12,419 bases of DNA. Source: CAZKRL01 sp964555295. GTDB lineage: Bacteria > Bacteroidota > Bacteroidia > Flavobacteriales_D > Sanyastnellaceae. Position 1 is the first letter of the stretch. Every line of letters begins with the position of its first letter. This document shows positions 1-7,690 of this stretch, in pieces. The notes under the pieces were generated by a model. The model saw only the letters and a list, made by a program, of their open reading frames with translations. It was not told where the DNA came from and ran no database searches. A program made the position numbers and the translations under genes. The stretch is taken from NCBI GenBank assembly GCA_964555295.1, contig CAZKRL010000054.1:1-12419 (forward strand), read 5' to 3'.

Positions 1-57
1 TTGAGGCCTAATTATCATAGTATCGCTGATTTTCGGAAACACAATCCGTTGGCGCAT
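1..57 (-). other. Possible N-terminal fragment of a gene leaving the left edge
   Basis: An ATG at 55-57 (minus strand) opens a frame of 19 codons, MRQRIVFPKISDTMIIRPQ, with no stop before the window ends. It reads in the same direction as the neighbouring operon. Nineteen residues are too few to recognise a family, and I see no clear promoter of the TAnnTTTG type just upstream, so it may be chance. Sequence to the left of the window would decide it. Confidence 0.2.
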
Positions 58-388
58 TCAAAGCGTGAGTGTGGAGATTTCTTTCACCATGACGATATAC
101 AATCTCAAATGATGGATAAACATCTTAACTTTTGCAGACTTTAAGACAAGTTGAAAACATGGAAGCCGGATTACAGCAAAATCCGAATCGATTTGTTGGT
201 AGTAACTATTATATTTTGATTTTAAGGGCCCCCAAAATATTTTTCGGTTATCAGGCACCGAAAATTGGTGATGTCTTAAAACGAAAATTTCGAACCTAGA
301 GAGAGAATATAATAGTCGAAAAAGTGTAAATGAGCTGAAAATCGAATTTTTTTCACGGCCTGACGTTTCAACAATTGCCAATAAGCTA
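58..388. other. 331-base AT-rich stretch without a credible gene
   Basis: This lies downstream of the last gene of the minus-strand operon. A 107-codon minus-strand frame (58-381) is open, but it begins only at a TTG, its translation has no recognisable motif or signal sequence, and its composition looks like translated AT-rich spacer. I found no hairpin followed by a T tract that would make a convincing terminator for the operon; the best small inverted repeat (CACC/GGTG near 257-271) is weak. I call nothing here. Confidence 0.5.
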
Positions 389-1249
389 TTAACGCAGGCG
401 ATTGGAATTGCGGTATCTTAATTCTTGCTCCCTGCACACGCGCATTTGCAGCACAAGTTGCGCCAGCAAATCTTCCGTAACCGCTATCTCCATGCGTGAT
501 CGTATGACACTGCCGAAGTAGAAAAAATCTTCCTTGTTGCTTTCTTCAAATCTTGAAGCTGAATTTTGTAATTGCGATACCAGCGATTCTAATCCTTTCA
601 TCGCGAGTTGTAATTCTGAAATGGGCTGGTACGCATCAAAAAATGCTTTGCCCTTTCGATCGGGAAATCTTTGGTATAAATCGCTCTGGCATTTTGCCGA
701 CATCCTGCCTGATTCTTCGAGGGAGTCTTGCCATTGTGAAATCTTGTCATTTAGAACCTCTGCAAATTGTTGCGGCGTAAGACGGTGGATACCATACTTA
801 AAGCAGGTATCCTGATAGGTCAATCGCATCTGAAAGTATGCACTGCTCTCCGTTTTTTGTTGTTGAGGCAGTACTTGGTTCCATGTCTGCCATTGCCCAA
901 TCAATGGCTTTGCTTTTGCGGGTATTGCTTTCCTTGATCCGCTGATTGCCCTGATCTCACGGCACAAGGTATCATATTGAAGTCGCTTACGAATCGCTGC
1001 ATTGGCCCTGTCATTCATGCCCACGAAGAGAGAGTCTAAGAATGGGTTGGGATGAACTTCAGGAGTTTTCAGGACCTCGCGCATTTGTGTGTGAAAGGGC
1101 CGCAGTTGCAAAAAATCTCCGGATACTCTGATTTCTTCTCGCATCAATTCCATGCGCTTGGTATCACTCAGTGCATTGAAGGTCTTCATCCTCATGCCGC
1201 ACGATAGCATACCTAAGATGAAACAACTTATATATGCTTGTTTAATCAA
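389..1249 (-). CDS. Hypothetical protein, probable lipoprotein, last gene of operon
   Basis: I do not recognise this 286-residue protein. The N-terminus (MIKQAYISCFILGMLSCGM) has a Lys followed by a short hydrophobic stretch and a Cys at residue 17 preceded by Leu-Ser, which suggests a lipoprotein signal, although the residue at -3 (Met) is not the usual Leu. The rest is hydrophilic, rich in Gln, Arg and Glu and probably largely helical (for example residues 215-275). No catalytic motif is visible. The start I favour is a TTG at 1247-1249: it overlaps the TGA stop of the DUF4293 gene as TTGA, the same 4-base overlap geometry used by two upstream genes, and it is the only start that retains the signal sequence. 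The next Met (residue 14) would remove most of it. Position at the end of the operon implies cotranscription with the metabolic genes upstream but does not reveal a function. Confidence 0.75.
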   Translation of the reverse strand: MIKQAYISCFILGMLSCGMRMKTFNALSDTKRMELMREEIRVSGDFLQLRPFHTQMREVLKTPEVHPNPFLDSLFVGMNDRANAAIRKRLQYDTLCREIRAISGSRKAIPAKAKPLIGQWQTWNQVLPQQQKTESSAYFQMRLTYQDTCFKYGIHRLTPQQFAEVLNDKISQWQDSLEESGRMSAKCQSDLYQRFPDRKGKAFFDAYQPISELQLAMKGLESLVSQLQNSASRFEESNKEDFFYFGSVIRSRMEIAVTEDLLAQLVLQMRVCREQELRYRNSNRLR

Positions 1250-1689
1250 CGTATGCGGTCTACGGATTTCACCAATGCCTCATCGCTGCGTATTGAACGG
1301 CGTGCAAATTGATTGAGCAACAGAGTAAAAACAAGCATCCATGTAGCCATGCCAAAATGAAATTGCGTGCCGTGCTCCCCATACACTTTCACAATACTTA
1401 GAGCGAGTAAGACATAAGTAGCAACAATCAGAATTTCATTGTATCGTATCATCCGTATTTGTTTCTTCCGGTTTTTGTAGGAGAATAGTATTACGAAATG
1501 AAGTAGTATGGAAATCCCAACAGGTACCGATTGCCACGAGATGAATGAGGGGGATTCCAAGCCTTCCGGTGCGATGAAACGGTAGTTGTGTAATTCGAGA
1601 TTACCGATTGTTACATAGGGGAAGAAATAAGTCAACGTGAGTGCTATTATGGCTAGTAGCAGAAATAAACTTTGAATGCGTTGGATCAT
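1246..1689 (-). CDS. DUF4293 family integral membrane protein
   Basis: This small membrane protein (147 aa) belongs to a family widespread in Bacteroidota with no assigned function. Visible marks are the N-terminal MIQRIQSLFLLLA, four hydrophobic segments (about residues 5-25, 55-71, 86-102 and 111-127), basic loops (KNRKKQIR at 72-79), and the typical charged C-terminal tail (RRSIRSDEALVKSVDRIR-like, about 130-147). The frame extends upstream to a TTG at 1717-1719, but I place the start at the ATG at 1687-1689. That ATG overlaps the stop of the upstream dehydrogenase gene as ATGA and gives the family's usual N-terminus. The 3' end overlaps the next gene by 4 bases. Family assignment is from memory of the conserved N- and C-termini. 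Confidence 0.85.
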   Translation of the reverse strand: MIQRIQSLFLLLAIIALTLTYFFPYVTIGNLELHNYRFIAPEGLESPSFISWQSVPVGISILLHFVILFSYKNRKKQIRMIRYNEILIVATYVLLALSIVKVYGEHGTQFHFGMATWMLVFTLLLNQFARRSIRSDEALVKSVDRIR

Positions 1690-2831
1690 ATCGTGGTAGT
1701 TTGCTGATGCGTGTGGCAATGATAATTCACATTTCTTTCTTTCAGATATTGAACAACGCGCTCGAAGCCCGTTTCAGTTTCACCGATGTATTCAGGAGGT
1801 GATACGCCAATGCGTGAGTAGGTACCATCTATGATTAATTCAACAACGGCATTGCAGGTATATCCCGTGGTGCGTGCCATGGAAATGATGCCTTGTTCTT
1901 TGTCATATCTGTCGAGCAAATTATAGGTGTAGGTTGAAATCTCGCCATTATGATTAACGTCTATTTCAATTCTCATCACAGTATAGTCTTCTTCGCCGGG
2001 TTGTAATTTCCATTGTGGAAATAGCAGTGCGCTGGTTACATCAAGGGGCCGAACCATTTGTCCATTTACCTCAATGGGGTGTTTTGAGAAGAACCCGCCC
2101 GCGCGTAACACCTTCAGATACTCAACGCAGCCCGGATATCTCAATGTTTTTTCAATCATATCAGGAATGTCGGACATGGTTTGAATGAGTGTGCGAAGTC
2201 CGTCGCTGTTCCATGATTCAAGCGTGCCTATACCATCGAAGTTCAAACTCTCGGTGTCACTGAGCGCCTCTCGTATTACGATCTGTGAGTTTTGAACATA
2301 TCGGGCAGGACGTGTGTATTCTTCAATGACATCGGCAGGGGAGAATACGGCACGGTATTCCCACGGCCATTGTCGCACCACGGGAAGTCCGCCAACAAGA
2401 CATGAATAGCGAATTACTTTCTCCCGATGATGATGATGACCCAATATTATATTTCCCATACCCGGAGCTACACCACAATCAAATACTGCAACACATTGGT
2501 TGCGTTTGGCAAGATCATCAAGCAGAAATACATCTTCAGGAAAGAAGCTGATATCAACCAGATTTTTTCCTGCCTCTAAAATTTCTTTTGCTGCATTGAA
2601 ACCGAGATGTCCGGGTAGCGCACCCACTACTAGGTCGTAATCCTTCACCAGTTGGTGTATGGCTCCTGCTTTGCGCGCGTCGAGATGAACGGTTTTGAGG
2701 TTCAGTGTATTCAGGTAATTCCTTCTCTCTTCGGATACTTCAGCAACAGTTATGTTGTGATTTTTTGCCAGGTCTCGGGCGATTACAGAGCCTACAAGAC
2801 CGCCGCCCAGTATTATTATATTTCTGCTCAT
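1686..2831 (-). CDS. Lysine 6-dehydrogenase / saccharopine dehydrogenase-like oxidoreductase
   Basis: This NAD(P)-dependent enzyme (381 aa) has an N-terminal Rossmann fold with the loop GGGLVG at residues 9-14 and a C-terminal saccharopine-dehydrogenase-type substrate domain. Details recall lysine 6-dehydrogenase (L-lysine to allysine) more than classical saccharopine reductase: the segment DCGVAPGMGNI (118-128), VGGLP followed by WEYRAVFSP (146-165), the EYTRPA stretch (171-176), RYPG (231-234), VNGQMVRPLDV (255-265), and MARTTGYT (318-325). Saccharopine reductase has G-x-DPG in place of GVAPG. Substrate is an inference from these similarities. An oddity is a natural run of four His (132-135). 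A TTG two codons upstream is possible, but the ATG at 2829-2831 starts directly at the Rossmann strand and leaves an 8-base gap after the 3-hydroxyacyl-CoA dehydrogenase gene. The stop overlaps the DUF4293 start (ATGA). Paired with the acyl-CoA enzyme upstream, a role in lysine or amino-acid breakdown is plausible. Confidence 0.8.
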   Translation of the reverse strand: MSRNIIILGGGLVGSVIARDLAKNHNITVAEVSEERRNYLNTLNLKTVHLDARKAGAIHQLVKDYDLVVGALPGHLGFNAAKEILEAGKNLVDISFFPEDVFLLDDLAKRNQCVAVFDCGVAPGMGNIILGHHHHREKVIRYSCLVGGLPVVRQWPWEYRAVFSPADVIEEYTRPARYVQNSQIVIREALSDTESLNFDGIGTLESWNSDGLRTLIQTMSDIPDMIEKTLRYPGCVEYLKVLRAGGFFSKHPIEVNGQMVRPLDVTSALLFPQWKLQPGEEDYTVMRIEIDVNHNGEISTYTYNLLDRYDKEQGIISMARTTGYTCNAVVELIIDGTYSRIGVSPPEYIGETETGFERVVQYLKERNVNYHCHTHQQTTTI

Positions 2832-2839
2832 ATGCAATG

Positions 2840-3982
2840 TTATATTCTCGAGGAAATGCCCGGACTTAATCTGTAACGGTCTTCCTGATACTTCTTATAT
2901 AATTGGTTCATTCTGGCTGCAATTTCCGTAAGTCCGATTTCGCTACCCCATTGAATCAATCCTTTTGGATAGTTAACTCCTTTGGTCATGGCGGTGTCGA
3001 TGTCTTCCTCACTCGCTACTCCAAAATGCACGGCATCATATGCTTCATTGATCAGCATGGTAATAATTCTGTCGGATATGATTTTTTGCAGAGTGTTGTC
3101 AGAAATTTCTGTGGTGACTTTGTTATCGTCATACTTGTAGAATCCACGTCCGGATTTCTTTCCTAACCATCCCGCTTCAGTGAGTCGTTTTTGAGTAACA
3201 CTGGGCCGGTATCTCGGGTCGAAGTATAACGATTGAAAAACTGATTCTGTGACAGCATAGTTGATGTCATGTCCAATCAAATCCATCAGTTCAAAGGGGC
3301 CCATGCGGAAGCCGCTAGCTTTCATTGCGCCATCAATCGTACTAACAGAGGCAATATTCTCCTCTAAGATTCTAATGGCTTCACTGTAGTAGGGGCGGGC
3401 GATGCGGTTTACAATAAACCCCGGAGTGTCTTTGCATACGACCGGTTTTTTCCCCCATTGCTGTATCAGTTCGGTACAAATATGGGTGAGCCCGGGATGA
3501 GTTTGTACGGCGGGTATAATTTCAACTAATGCCATCAGTGGTGCGGGGTTGAAGAAATGCAGTCCGATGAATTGCTCCGGATTTTTACAGGCCGAGGCAA
3601 TGGAGGTGAGGGATAGTGAGGATGTGTTGCTTGCCATGATACATTGCGCCTTTACGAGCGGTGTAATCGCATGGAAGAATTCCTTTTTGATTTCAATTTT
3701 CTCGGCAACGGCTTCAATGATGATGTCGCAATGTGATAGTTCTTTGAGGTCAGTCGTGAGCGCAAGATTTTGAATGCGTTCGTTACTTGTGCTTTCTGTC
3801 AGTTTTGACTTCTCAGCCCATTTGATGAGTCCTGTATGAATACTGTTTCTGGCCTTCTCAAGTGAATTTTGCTGGATGTCAAACAGTATCACTTTATGTC
3901 CATTCTGAAGTGCTACCTGGGCAATGCCACTGCCCATTGCACCGGCTCCGGCGATGCCCACAATTGAGTTGATGGTTATCAC
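2840..3982 (-). CDS. 3-hydroxyacyl-CoA dehydrogenase (3-hydroxybutyryl-CoA dehydrogenase type)
   Basis: The enzyme (380 aa) oxidises an L-3-hydroxyacyl-CoA to the 3-ketoacyl-CoA with NAD+ in the cytoplasm, in beta-oxidation, butanoate or phenylacetate-type pathways. The N-terminal Rossmann domain has GAGAMG at 12-17. SNTSS at 118-122 and the catalytic His 142 in GLHFFNPAPLM, with Glu 154 as its partner, are family hallmarks. TPGFIVNRI (186-194) leads into the first C-terminal helical domain (about 187-283, ending GRGFYKY). A second, shorter copy follows (about 297-375), containing NYPKGLIQWGSEIG (337-350). This length and domain order fit the Hbd/PaaH-like class; the chain length of the substrate cannot be read from the sequence. 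The start is GTG at 3980-3982, overlapping the TGA of the phosphatase gene as GTGA. No ATG lies near the Rossmann strand, so GTG is well supported. Confidence 0.93.
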   Translation of the reverse strand: MITINSIVGIAGAGAMGSGIAQVALQNGHKVILFDIQQNSLEKARNSIHTGLIKWAEKSKLTESTSNERIQNLALTTDLKELSHCDIIIEAVAEKIEIKKEFFHAITPLVKAQCIMASNTSSLSLTSIASACKNPEQFIGLHFFNPAPLMALVEIIPAVQTHPGLTHICTELIQQWGKKPVVCKDTPGFIVNRIARPYYSEAIRILEENIASVSTIDGAMKASGFRMGPFELMDLIGHDINYAVTESVFQSLYFDPRYRPSVTQKRLTEAGWLGKKSGRGFYKYDDNKVTTEISDNTLQKIISDRIITMLINEAYDAVHFGVASEEDIDTAMTKGVNYPKGLIQWGSEIGLTEIAARMNQLYKKYQEDRYRLSPGISSRI

Positions 3983-4440
3983 GACTTACTTTTATAATGT
4001 TTCACTAATTCTTCCATTGATACCCGCAACATGTCATATACATTTTCAAAGTCTTGGTAGTCGCCATAATATGGATCAGGTACCGAGTGATCTTTGAGGT
4101 GAGGATGCCAGTGTGTTGCCATTTTTATTTTGTGATGCTGCCCTTGATTTGCAAGCTGAATCATTTCATCGAAGTGGCCTTTATCCAGAGCAAGTATCAA
4201 ATCGAAATAATCAAAATCAGCGAGGGTCAACTTTCGTGATTTCTGCTGCGCAATATCTATATTCCTGGCTTCCATCACTCTTACGGATCTACTGTCGGGA
4301 GCATCACCGGTGTGAAAGCCAATGGTGCCCGCAGAATCGATTTCCCAGCCAAGCTGGTGAAGCGCAGATAGTTGCTCTAGCAGACCATGCGCAATGGGTG
4401 AGCGACAAATATTACCTGTACAAACCGCTAATACACGCAT
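3979..4440 (-). CDS. Low-molecular-weight protein-tyrosine phosphatase
   Basis: A compact cytoplasmic phosphatase of 153 aa, the normal length for the family. The P-loop CX5R is at residues 7-13 (CTGNICR) followed by SP, and the general-acid Asp is Asp 122 in DPYYG. SAGT (36-39) is the conserved strand after the first helices. Family members dephosphorylate phosphotyrosine proteins or, in some bacteria, arsenate; the downstream genes here are metabolic and there is no arsenic-resistance gene and no tyrosine-kinase gene in view. The usual Leu after the nucleophile Cys (CLGNICRS) is Thr here. The frame extends upstream to a TTG (4462-4464), but the ATG at 4438-4440 starts exactly at the first beta strand (MRVLAVC) and leaves one base between it and the protease stop codon. 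Its own stop overlaps the next start by 4 bases. Confidence 0.92.
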   Translation of the reverse strand: MRVLAVCTGNICRSPIAHGLLEQLSALHQLGWEIDSAGTIGFHTGDAPDSRSVRVMEARNIDIAQQKSRKLTLADFDYFDLILALDKGHFDEMIQLANQGQHHKIKMATHWHPHLKDHSVPDPYYGDYQDFENVYDMLRVSMEELVKHYKSKS

Positions 4441-4441
4441 A

Positions 4442-6118
4442 CTATTTCTTATAGCTTGCGGCAAGTTTCATGGCAGCTTCGAGATTGATAACCCCTCCGG
4501 TTACTGAGTAGGAAGCAAAACTGACATTTATTTTCTTGTAGAGACGGCTGGGCATTTCTGCTGCTTCGGATTTCTTTTTAGAGATGAAGATGCGGGCGAA
4601 AAATCTGCCCATTCCGTTTCTCATTTTGTATTTCTCAATTTTCTTATTCTTATATGGGGTTACAGTTTTCATAAGAATTTCTTTTACTTCCTTCGCACTG
4701 AGCTGCGGGTAATATGCGAGCAACATGGCTGCACAACCGCTCGCTACGGGTGATGCCATGCTGGTGCCACTATTGAGTTTATATCCGTTGTTGGGGATAC
4801 TGCTGTAAATGTCAACGCCGGGAGCGAAAAGATCCACTCCTTTTTTACCAAAGTTCGAAAAATCAGCTGCAATGTTGTCAGTGTCGTAATTGCTTGCACC
4901 TACCTCGAGCCAGGTGGAGCAATAAGTTCCATCGTCGAATTGATCCTTTGGGAAATTCGGTTGCTCATCGATGTTCTTGCCATCGTTGCCCGCGGCATGC
5001 ACCAACAGTACGTTTTTACTCTCGGCGTATCGAACCGCTTCGTCTACTGCGTTTTTTTGAGGCGACCAGCTTTTTCCGAAGCTCATATTGATGATTCTTG
5101 CGCCGTTGTCTGCGGCATAACGAATGGCATTGGCAACGTCTTTATCTCTTTCATCGCCATTGGGCACGCAACGAATGACCATGATTTTAGCGTGCGGACA
5201 AATACCGTCCATTCCGATTTGATTGTGGGTGGCGGCTATAATTCCGGCTACATGTGTGCCATGTTCTCCCTCGGGTCCGTCGATGTGATTATTGCCGTAG
5301 TATCGCTCATTGATATCGGCGTAATTATCTCCCACCAGATGTCTTGGATCAAAGTCGGGATTGAGTTGAAAGTTGGCCAACGCTTCGAACTGGCGGATTC
5401 CTTCCAAAATCTCTCCTTCGAGGTTTTGTTCCATTACCATACCGATAAAATTGATGATGGCAGCTTCTTCTTCGTCATTGGGGACAATCGTTTGTACTTC
5501 TGCCAAAGTGTAGTTTTCCTTGCCTAAAATTTTGCTGATAGTTTGTTTGCCCGATTCGTAAAACGATGCAACCATCGAGTATTGAGCCAGATTTTCAGTG
5601 GCCTCGCTGGTGCGACGCTCAAACTCTTTTTGCAGGCGTAAGAATTTTTCAAATTCGGGTTTTTCTTTTTTGGGAATACTGCCAGCGTCAATTACATCAC
5701 CGAATCTCTGCTTGTATTCGCGGTATATTCTGATGAATTCCAGATTGTCGACAGAGACATCACCGTCTTTACCGCCAATGAAACTCCAGCCATGAACGTC
5801 ATCAATGTAGCCGTTTTTGTCATCGTCGATTTGATTGCCTGGTATCTCGTCGGTATTAACCCAAAGTGCATCTTTCAAATCTTCATGAAAGGTTTCAGTT
5901 CCGCTGTCAATGACTGCGACAATTACGGGTGTTGCGGTTTTGCCGGATACGAGAGCAGTAGCTTTTTTGTATCCGATACCGGGATAAGTGCCGCTGAATA
6001 AGTCGGAAAGATGCCAAGAATTTAACGGGTTAAGGGCTTCAGGACCTGAAATTGGTGATTGTGCTAAAATGCATGTCAATGCATGAAATTGAAGCAGAAT
6101 GAGCGCATATTTTTTCAT
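4442..6118 (-). CDS. Secreted S8 (subtilisin-like) serine protease with long insertion
   Basis: A peptidase of the S8 family (558 aa), probably exported. An N-terminal signal peptide is seen at residues 1-20 (MKKYALILLQFHALTCILAQ). The catalytic triad is Asp 71 (VIDSGT), His 286 (EHGTHVAG) and Ser 453 (GTSMASP), with the oxyanion Asn 378 in HAAGND. The distance between Asp and His, about 215 residues, is far longer than in subtilisin. The extra segment (roughly 113-270) starts with an Asp-rich stretch (DDDKNGYIDDVHG, 98-110) resembling a calcium site and continues as a charged, probably helical domain. No T9SS sorting domain is present at the C-terminus, so the mature enzyme likely stays periplasmic or is exported otherwise. 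The frame is open for 29 codons further upstream, but only the ATG at 6116-6118 gives a signal peptide directly at the N-terminus. As the first gene of the six-gene operon it follows the divergent promoter region shared with pyrR. Confidence 0.9.
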   Translation of the reverse strand: MKKYALILLQFHALTCILAQSPISGPEALNPLNSWHLSDLFSGTYPGIGYKKATALVSGKTATPVIVAVIDSGTETFHEDLKDALWVNTDEIPGNQIDDDKNGYIDDVHGWSFIGGKDGDVSVDNLEFIRIYREYKQRFGDVIDAGSIPKKEKPEFEKFLRLQKEFERRTSEATENLAQYSMVASFYESGKQTISKILGKENYTLAEVQTIVPNDEEEAAIINFIGMVMEQNLEGEILEGIRQFEALANFQLNPDFDPRHLVGDNYADINERYYGNNHIDGPEGEHGTHVAGIIAATHNQIGMDGICPHAKIMVIRCVPNGDERDKDVANAIRYAADNGARIINMSFGKSWSPQKNAVDEAVRYAESKNVLLVHAAGNDGKNIDEQPNFPKDQFDDGTYCSTWLEVGASNYDTDNIAADFSNFGKKGVDLFAPGVDIYSSIPNNGYKLNSGTSMASPVASGCAAMLLAYYPQLSAKEVKEILMKTVTPYKNKKIEKYKMRNGMGRFFARIFISKKKSEAAEMPSRLYKKINVSFASYSVTGGVINLEAAMKLAASYKK

Positions 6119-6203
6119 GGTGCGAAGTAAAAGCATAAACAGGTTTGAGTACCGCCAAAATTTGTTGCGGGTAGCTGCCTTTACGTTTCTATCTTCGCAG
6201 CCC
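6119..6203. promoter_or_regulatory. Divergent promoter region between protease operon and pyrR-pyrB
   Basis: These 85 bases are the only space for promoters of two opposite operons. On the plus strand TATCTTCG (6190-6197) resembles the Bacteroidota -7 box TAnnTTTG with one mismatch. TTG occurs at 6165-6167 (22 bases upstream) and TTTG at 6161-6164. If used, transcription would begin within a few bases of the pyrR ATG, giving a very short leader or a leaderless mRNA. On the minus strand TTTG (centred near 6159) followed after 18 bases by TATGCTTT is a poorer candidate for the protease operon. No operator palindrome is evident. The assignment rests on motif resemblance only. Confidence 0.4.
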
Positions 6204-6734
6204 ATGAGGCAATTAACGCTGATGAACAGTGAGGTGATGCAAATGGTCTTGCAGCGACTCAGCCATCAGTTGATTGAAAATCATAAGGACTTCAGCAATT
6301 CTTTGTTAATGGGCATTCAGCCCCGTGGGGTCAATCTGGCGTTGGAGTTAGTTCAAATACTCACTGATTTGTTACCCCATCCCATTGCGCATGGCACTAT
6401 TGATCCTACATTTTACAGAGATGATTTCCGCCGACATGAGGGTCCATTGTTGGCTCGACCCACGAGTCTGCCCGTTTCACTGGAGGGCAGAAGGGTAATT
6501 TTAGTGGATGATGTATTGTATACAGGGCGCACGATTCGCGCTACACTCGATGCCTTAATGGAGTTAGGTCGACCTGCCTCGGTTGAGCTCTTGGTGCTCA
6601 TAGATCGTCGGTTTTCGCGGGAGTTACCCATACAACCGGATTATATCGGCAAGAGCATTGATAGTTATGAAGATCAAAAAGTGAAAGTGATTTGGAAGGA
6701 AGGTAATAGTAAAGTTCAACTGATTACTGCATGA
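6204..6734 (+). CDS. pyrR: PyrR: uracil phosphoribosyltransferase / pyrimidine regulator
   Basis: This type I phosphoribosyltransferase (176 aa, close to the usual PyrR length) converts uracil and PRPP to UMP; in Firmicutes the same protein binds pyr mRNA leaders. The PRPP-binding motif is VILVDDVLYTGRT (98-110), preceded by the GIQPRG loop (37-42; GIxTRG in many homologues) and TFYRDD (69-74), typical of PyrR. The frame is open back to 6099, across the divergent promoter region, but the ATG at 6204-6206 gives the standard N-terminus and follows the putative -7 box. The stop overlaps the start of pyrB (ATGA), so the two are probably translationally coupled. With no leader of useful length ahead of pyrR and none between pyrR and pyrB, classical PyrR attenuation has no visible target in this window. 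A salvage UPRTase role, or action elsewhere, is equally possible. Confidence 0.93.
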   Translation: MRQLTLMNSEVMQMVLQRLSHQLIENHKDFSNSLLMGIQPRGVNLALELVQILTDLLPHPIAHGTIDPTFYRDDFRRHEGPLLARPTSLPVSLEGRRVILVDDVLYTGRTIRATLDALMELGRPASVELLVLIDRRFSRELPIQPDYIGKSIDSYEDQKVKVIWKEGNSKVQLITA

Positions 6735-7690
6735 GTTCAAACGTTTCTTCTCAGCGGGCTTTAAGTGTGAAACATTTGTTGGGTATTCGGGATTTAACGA
6801 CGGCTGATATAGAATTGATTTTCGCTCAGGCAGATGAGTTCAGCGAAGTATTAAGCCGCCCTATTAAAAAAGTTCCGTCGCTCAGAGATATCACCATCGC
6901 CAACATGTTTTTCGAGAATTCAACCCGTACCAAGTTGAGTTTTGAGTTGGCCGAGAAGCGATTGAGTGCAGATGTGATCAATTTCAGTTCATCAGGTTCA
7001 TCGGTCAAGAAGGGTGAGACCCTGGTTGATACGGCCAATAATATTTTGGCCATGAAGGTGGATATGCTGGTAATGCGGCATGCATCACCTGGGGCCTGCA
7101 AGTTTCTAAGCGATCGTGTCAATTCAATTGTGATAAACGCGGGCGATGGTACCCATGAACATCCGACGCAAGGTCTTTTGGATGCCTATTCGATTCGAAG
7201 GAAATTGGGCTCGATCAAAGGTGTTCGTGTGGCCATCATCGGGGATATCCGACATTCAAGGGTTGCGCTCTCGAACGTGTTGTGTCTCCAAAAACTTGGT
7301 GCCGAGGTGATGGTCTGTGGTCCGGCCACATTGATTCCTCGGCATTACGATAGTTTGGGGGTAAAGGTGGAGCATGATTTTAAAAAGGCCCTTCAATGGT
7401 GCGATGTAGCCAATATGCTACGGATTCAGCTGGAACGTCAGAATACCGAAATAAGATATTTCCCTAGTTTGCGAGAATACGTCATGCGATATGGTCTTAC
7501 CATGGAAATATTGGATTCGTTGAATAAGGATCTTGTTGTTATGCATCCAGGACCGGTCAATAGGGGAGTTGAGATAACAGGAGAAGTTGCTGATTCAAAT
7601 CAAAGCATAATTCTTCATCAGGTTGAGAACGGTGTAGCGATTCGTATGGCGGTTATCTATTTGTTGGCTCAACATATCCATCGCCATTAA
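6731..7690 (+). CDS. pyrB: Aspartate carbamoyltransferase catalytic subunit
   Basis: The second step of de novo pyrimidine synthesis: carbamoyl phosphate plus L-aspartate to N-carbamoyl-aspartate. The protein is 319 aa, normal for the catalytic chain. The carbamoyl-phosphate site is FFENSTRTKLSFE (60-72, with STRT at 64-67). SSVKKGET (90-97) carries the loop lysine contributed to the neighbouring subunit; MRHA (115-118), HPTQ (144-147), DIRHSR (172-177), MLRIQLERQ (229-237) and HPGPVNRGVEI (272-282) are the aspartate/carbamoyl-phosphate site motifs. All key residues are present, so it should be active. No regulatory chain (pyrI) or dihydroorotase gene follows; the next gene is convergent. The ATG at 6731 overlaps the pyrR stop by four bases. 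Confidence 0.96.
   Translation: MSSNVSSQRALSVKHLLGIRDLTTADIELIFAQADEFSEVLSRPIKKVPSLRDITIANMFFENSTRTKLSFELAEKRLSADVINFSSSGSSVKKGETLVDTANNILAMKVDMLVMRHASPGACKFLSDRVNSIVINAGDGTHEHPTQGLLDAYSIRRKLGSIKGVRVAIIGDIRHSRVALSNVLCLQKLGAEVMVCGPATLIPRHYDSLGVKVEHDFKKALQWCDVANMLRIQLERQNTEIRYFPSLREYVMRYGLTMEILDSLNKDLVVMHPGPVNRGVEITGEVADSNQSIILHQVENGVAIRMAVIYLLAQHIHRH

Noticed and set aside
58..381. 107-codon open frame on the minus strand
   Set aside because: It starts only at TTG, has no recognisable motif or signal, and reads like AT-rich spacer; no promoter of the expected type precedes it.
2438..2441. Run of four His near 2430-2441 as a tag or cloning artefact
   Set aside because: It sits inside the conserved dehydrogenase fold, right after the GVAPGMGNI motif, with mixed flanking sequence typical of a natural protein.
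4441..4464. TTG-started extension of the tyrosine phosphatase
   Set aside because: Adds eight residues before the first beta strand and overlaps the protease gene; the ATG at 4438-4440 fits the family.
6099..6203. N-terminal extension of PyrR to 6099
   Set aside because: It would overlap the protease start and the divergent promoter region; the extension is unlike known PyrR N-termini, while the ATG at 6204 gives the standard length.
6119..6205. 29-codon N-terminal extension of the S8 protease
   Set aside because: It would bury the signal peptide; the ATG at 6116-6118 places it at the true N-terminus.
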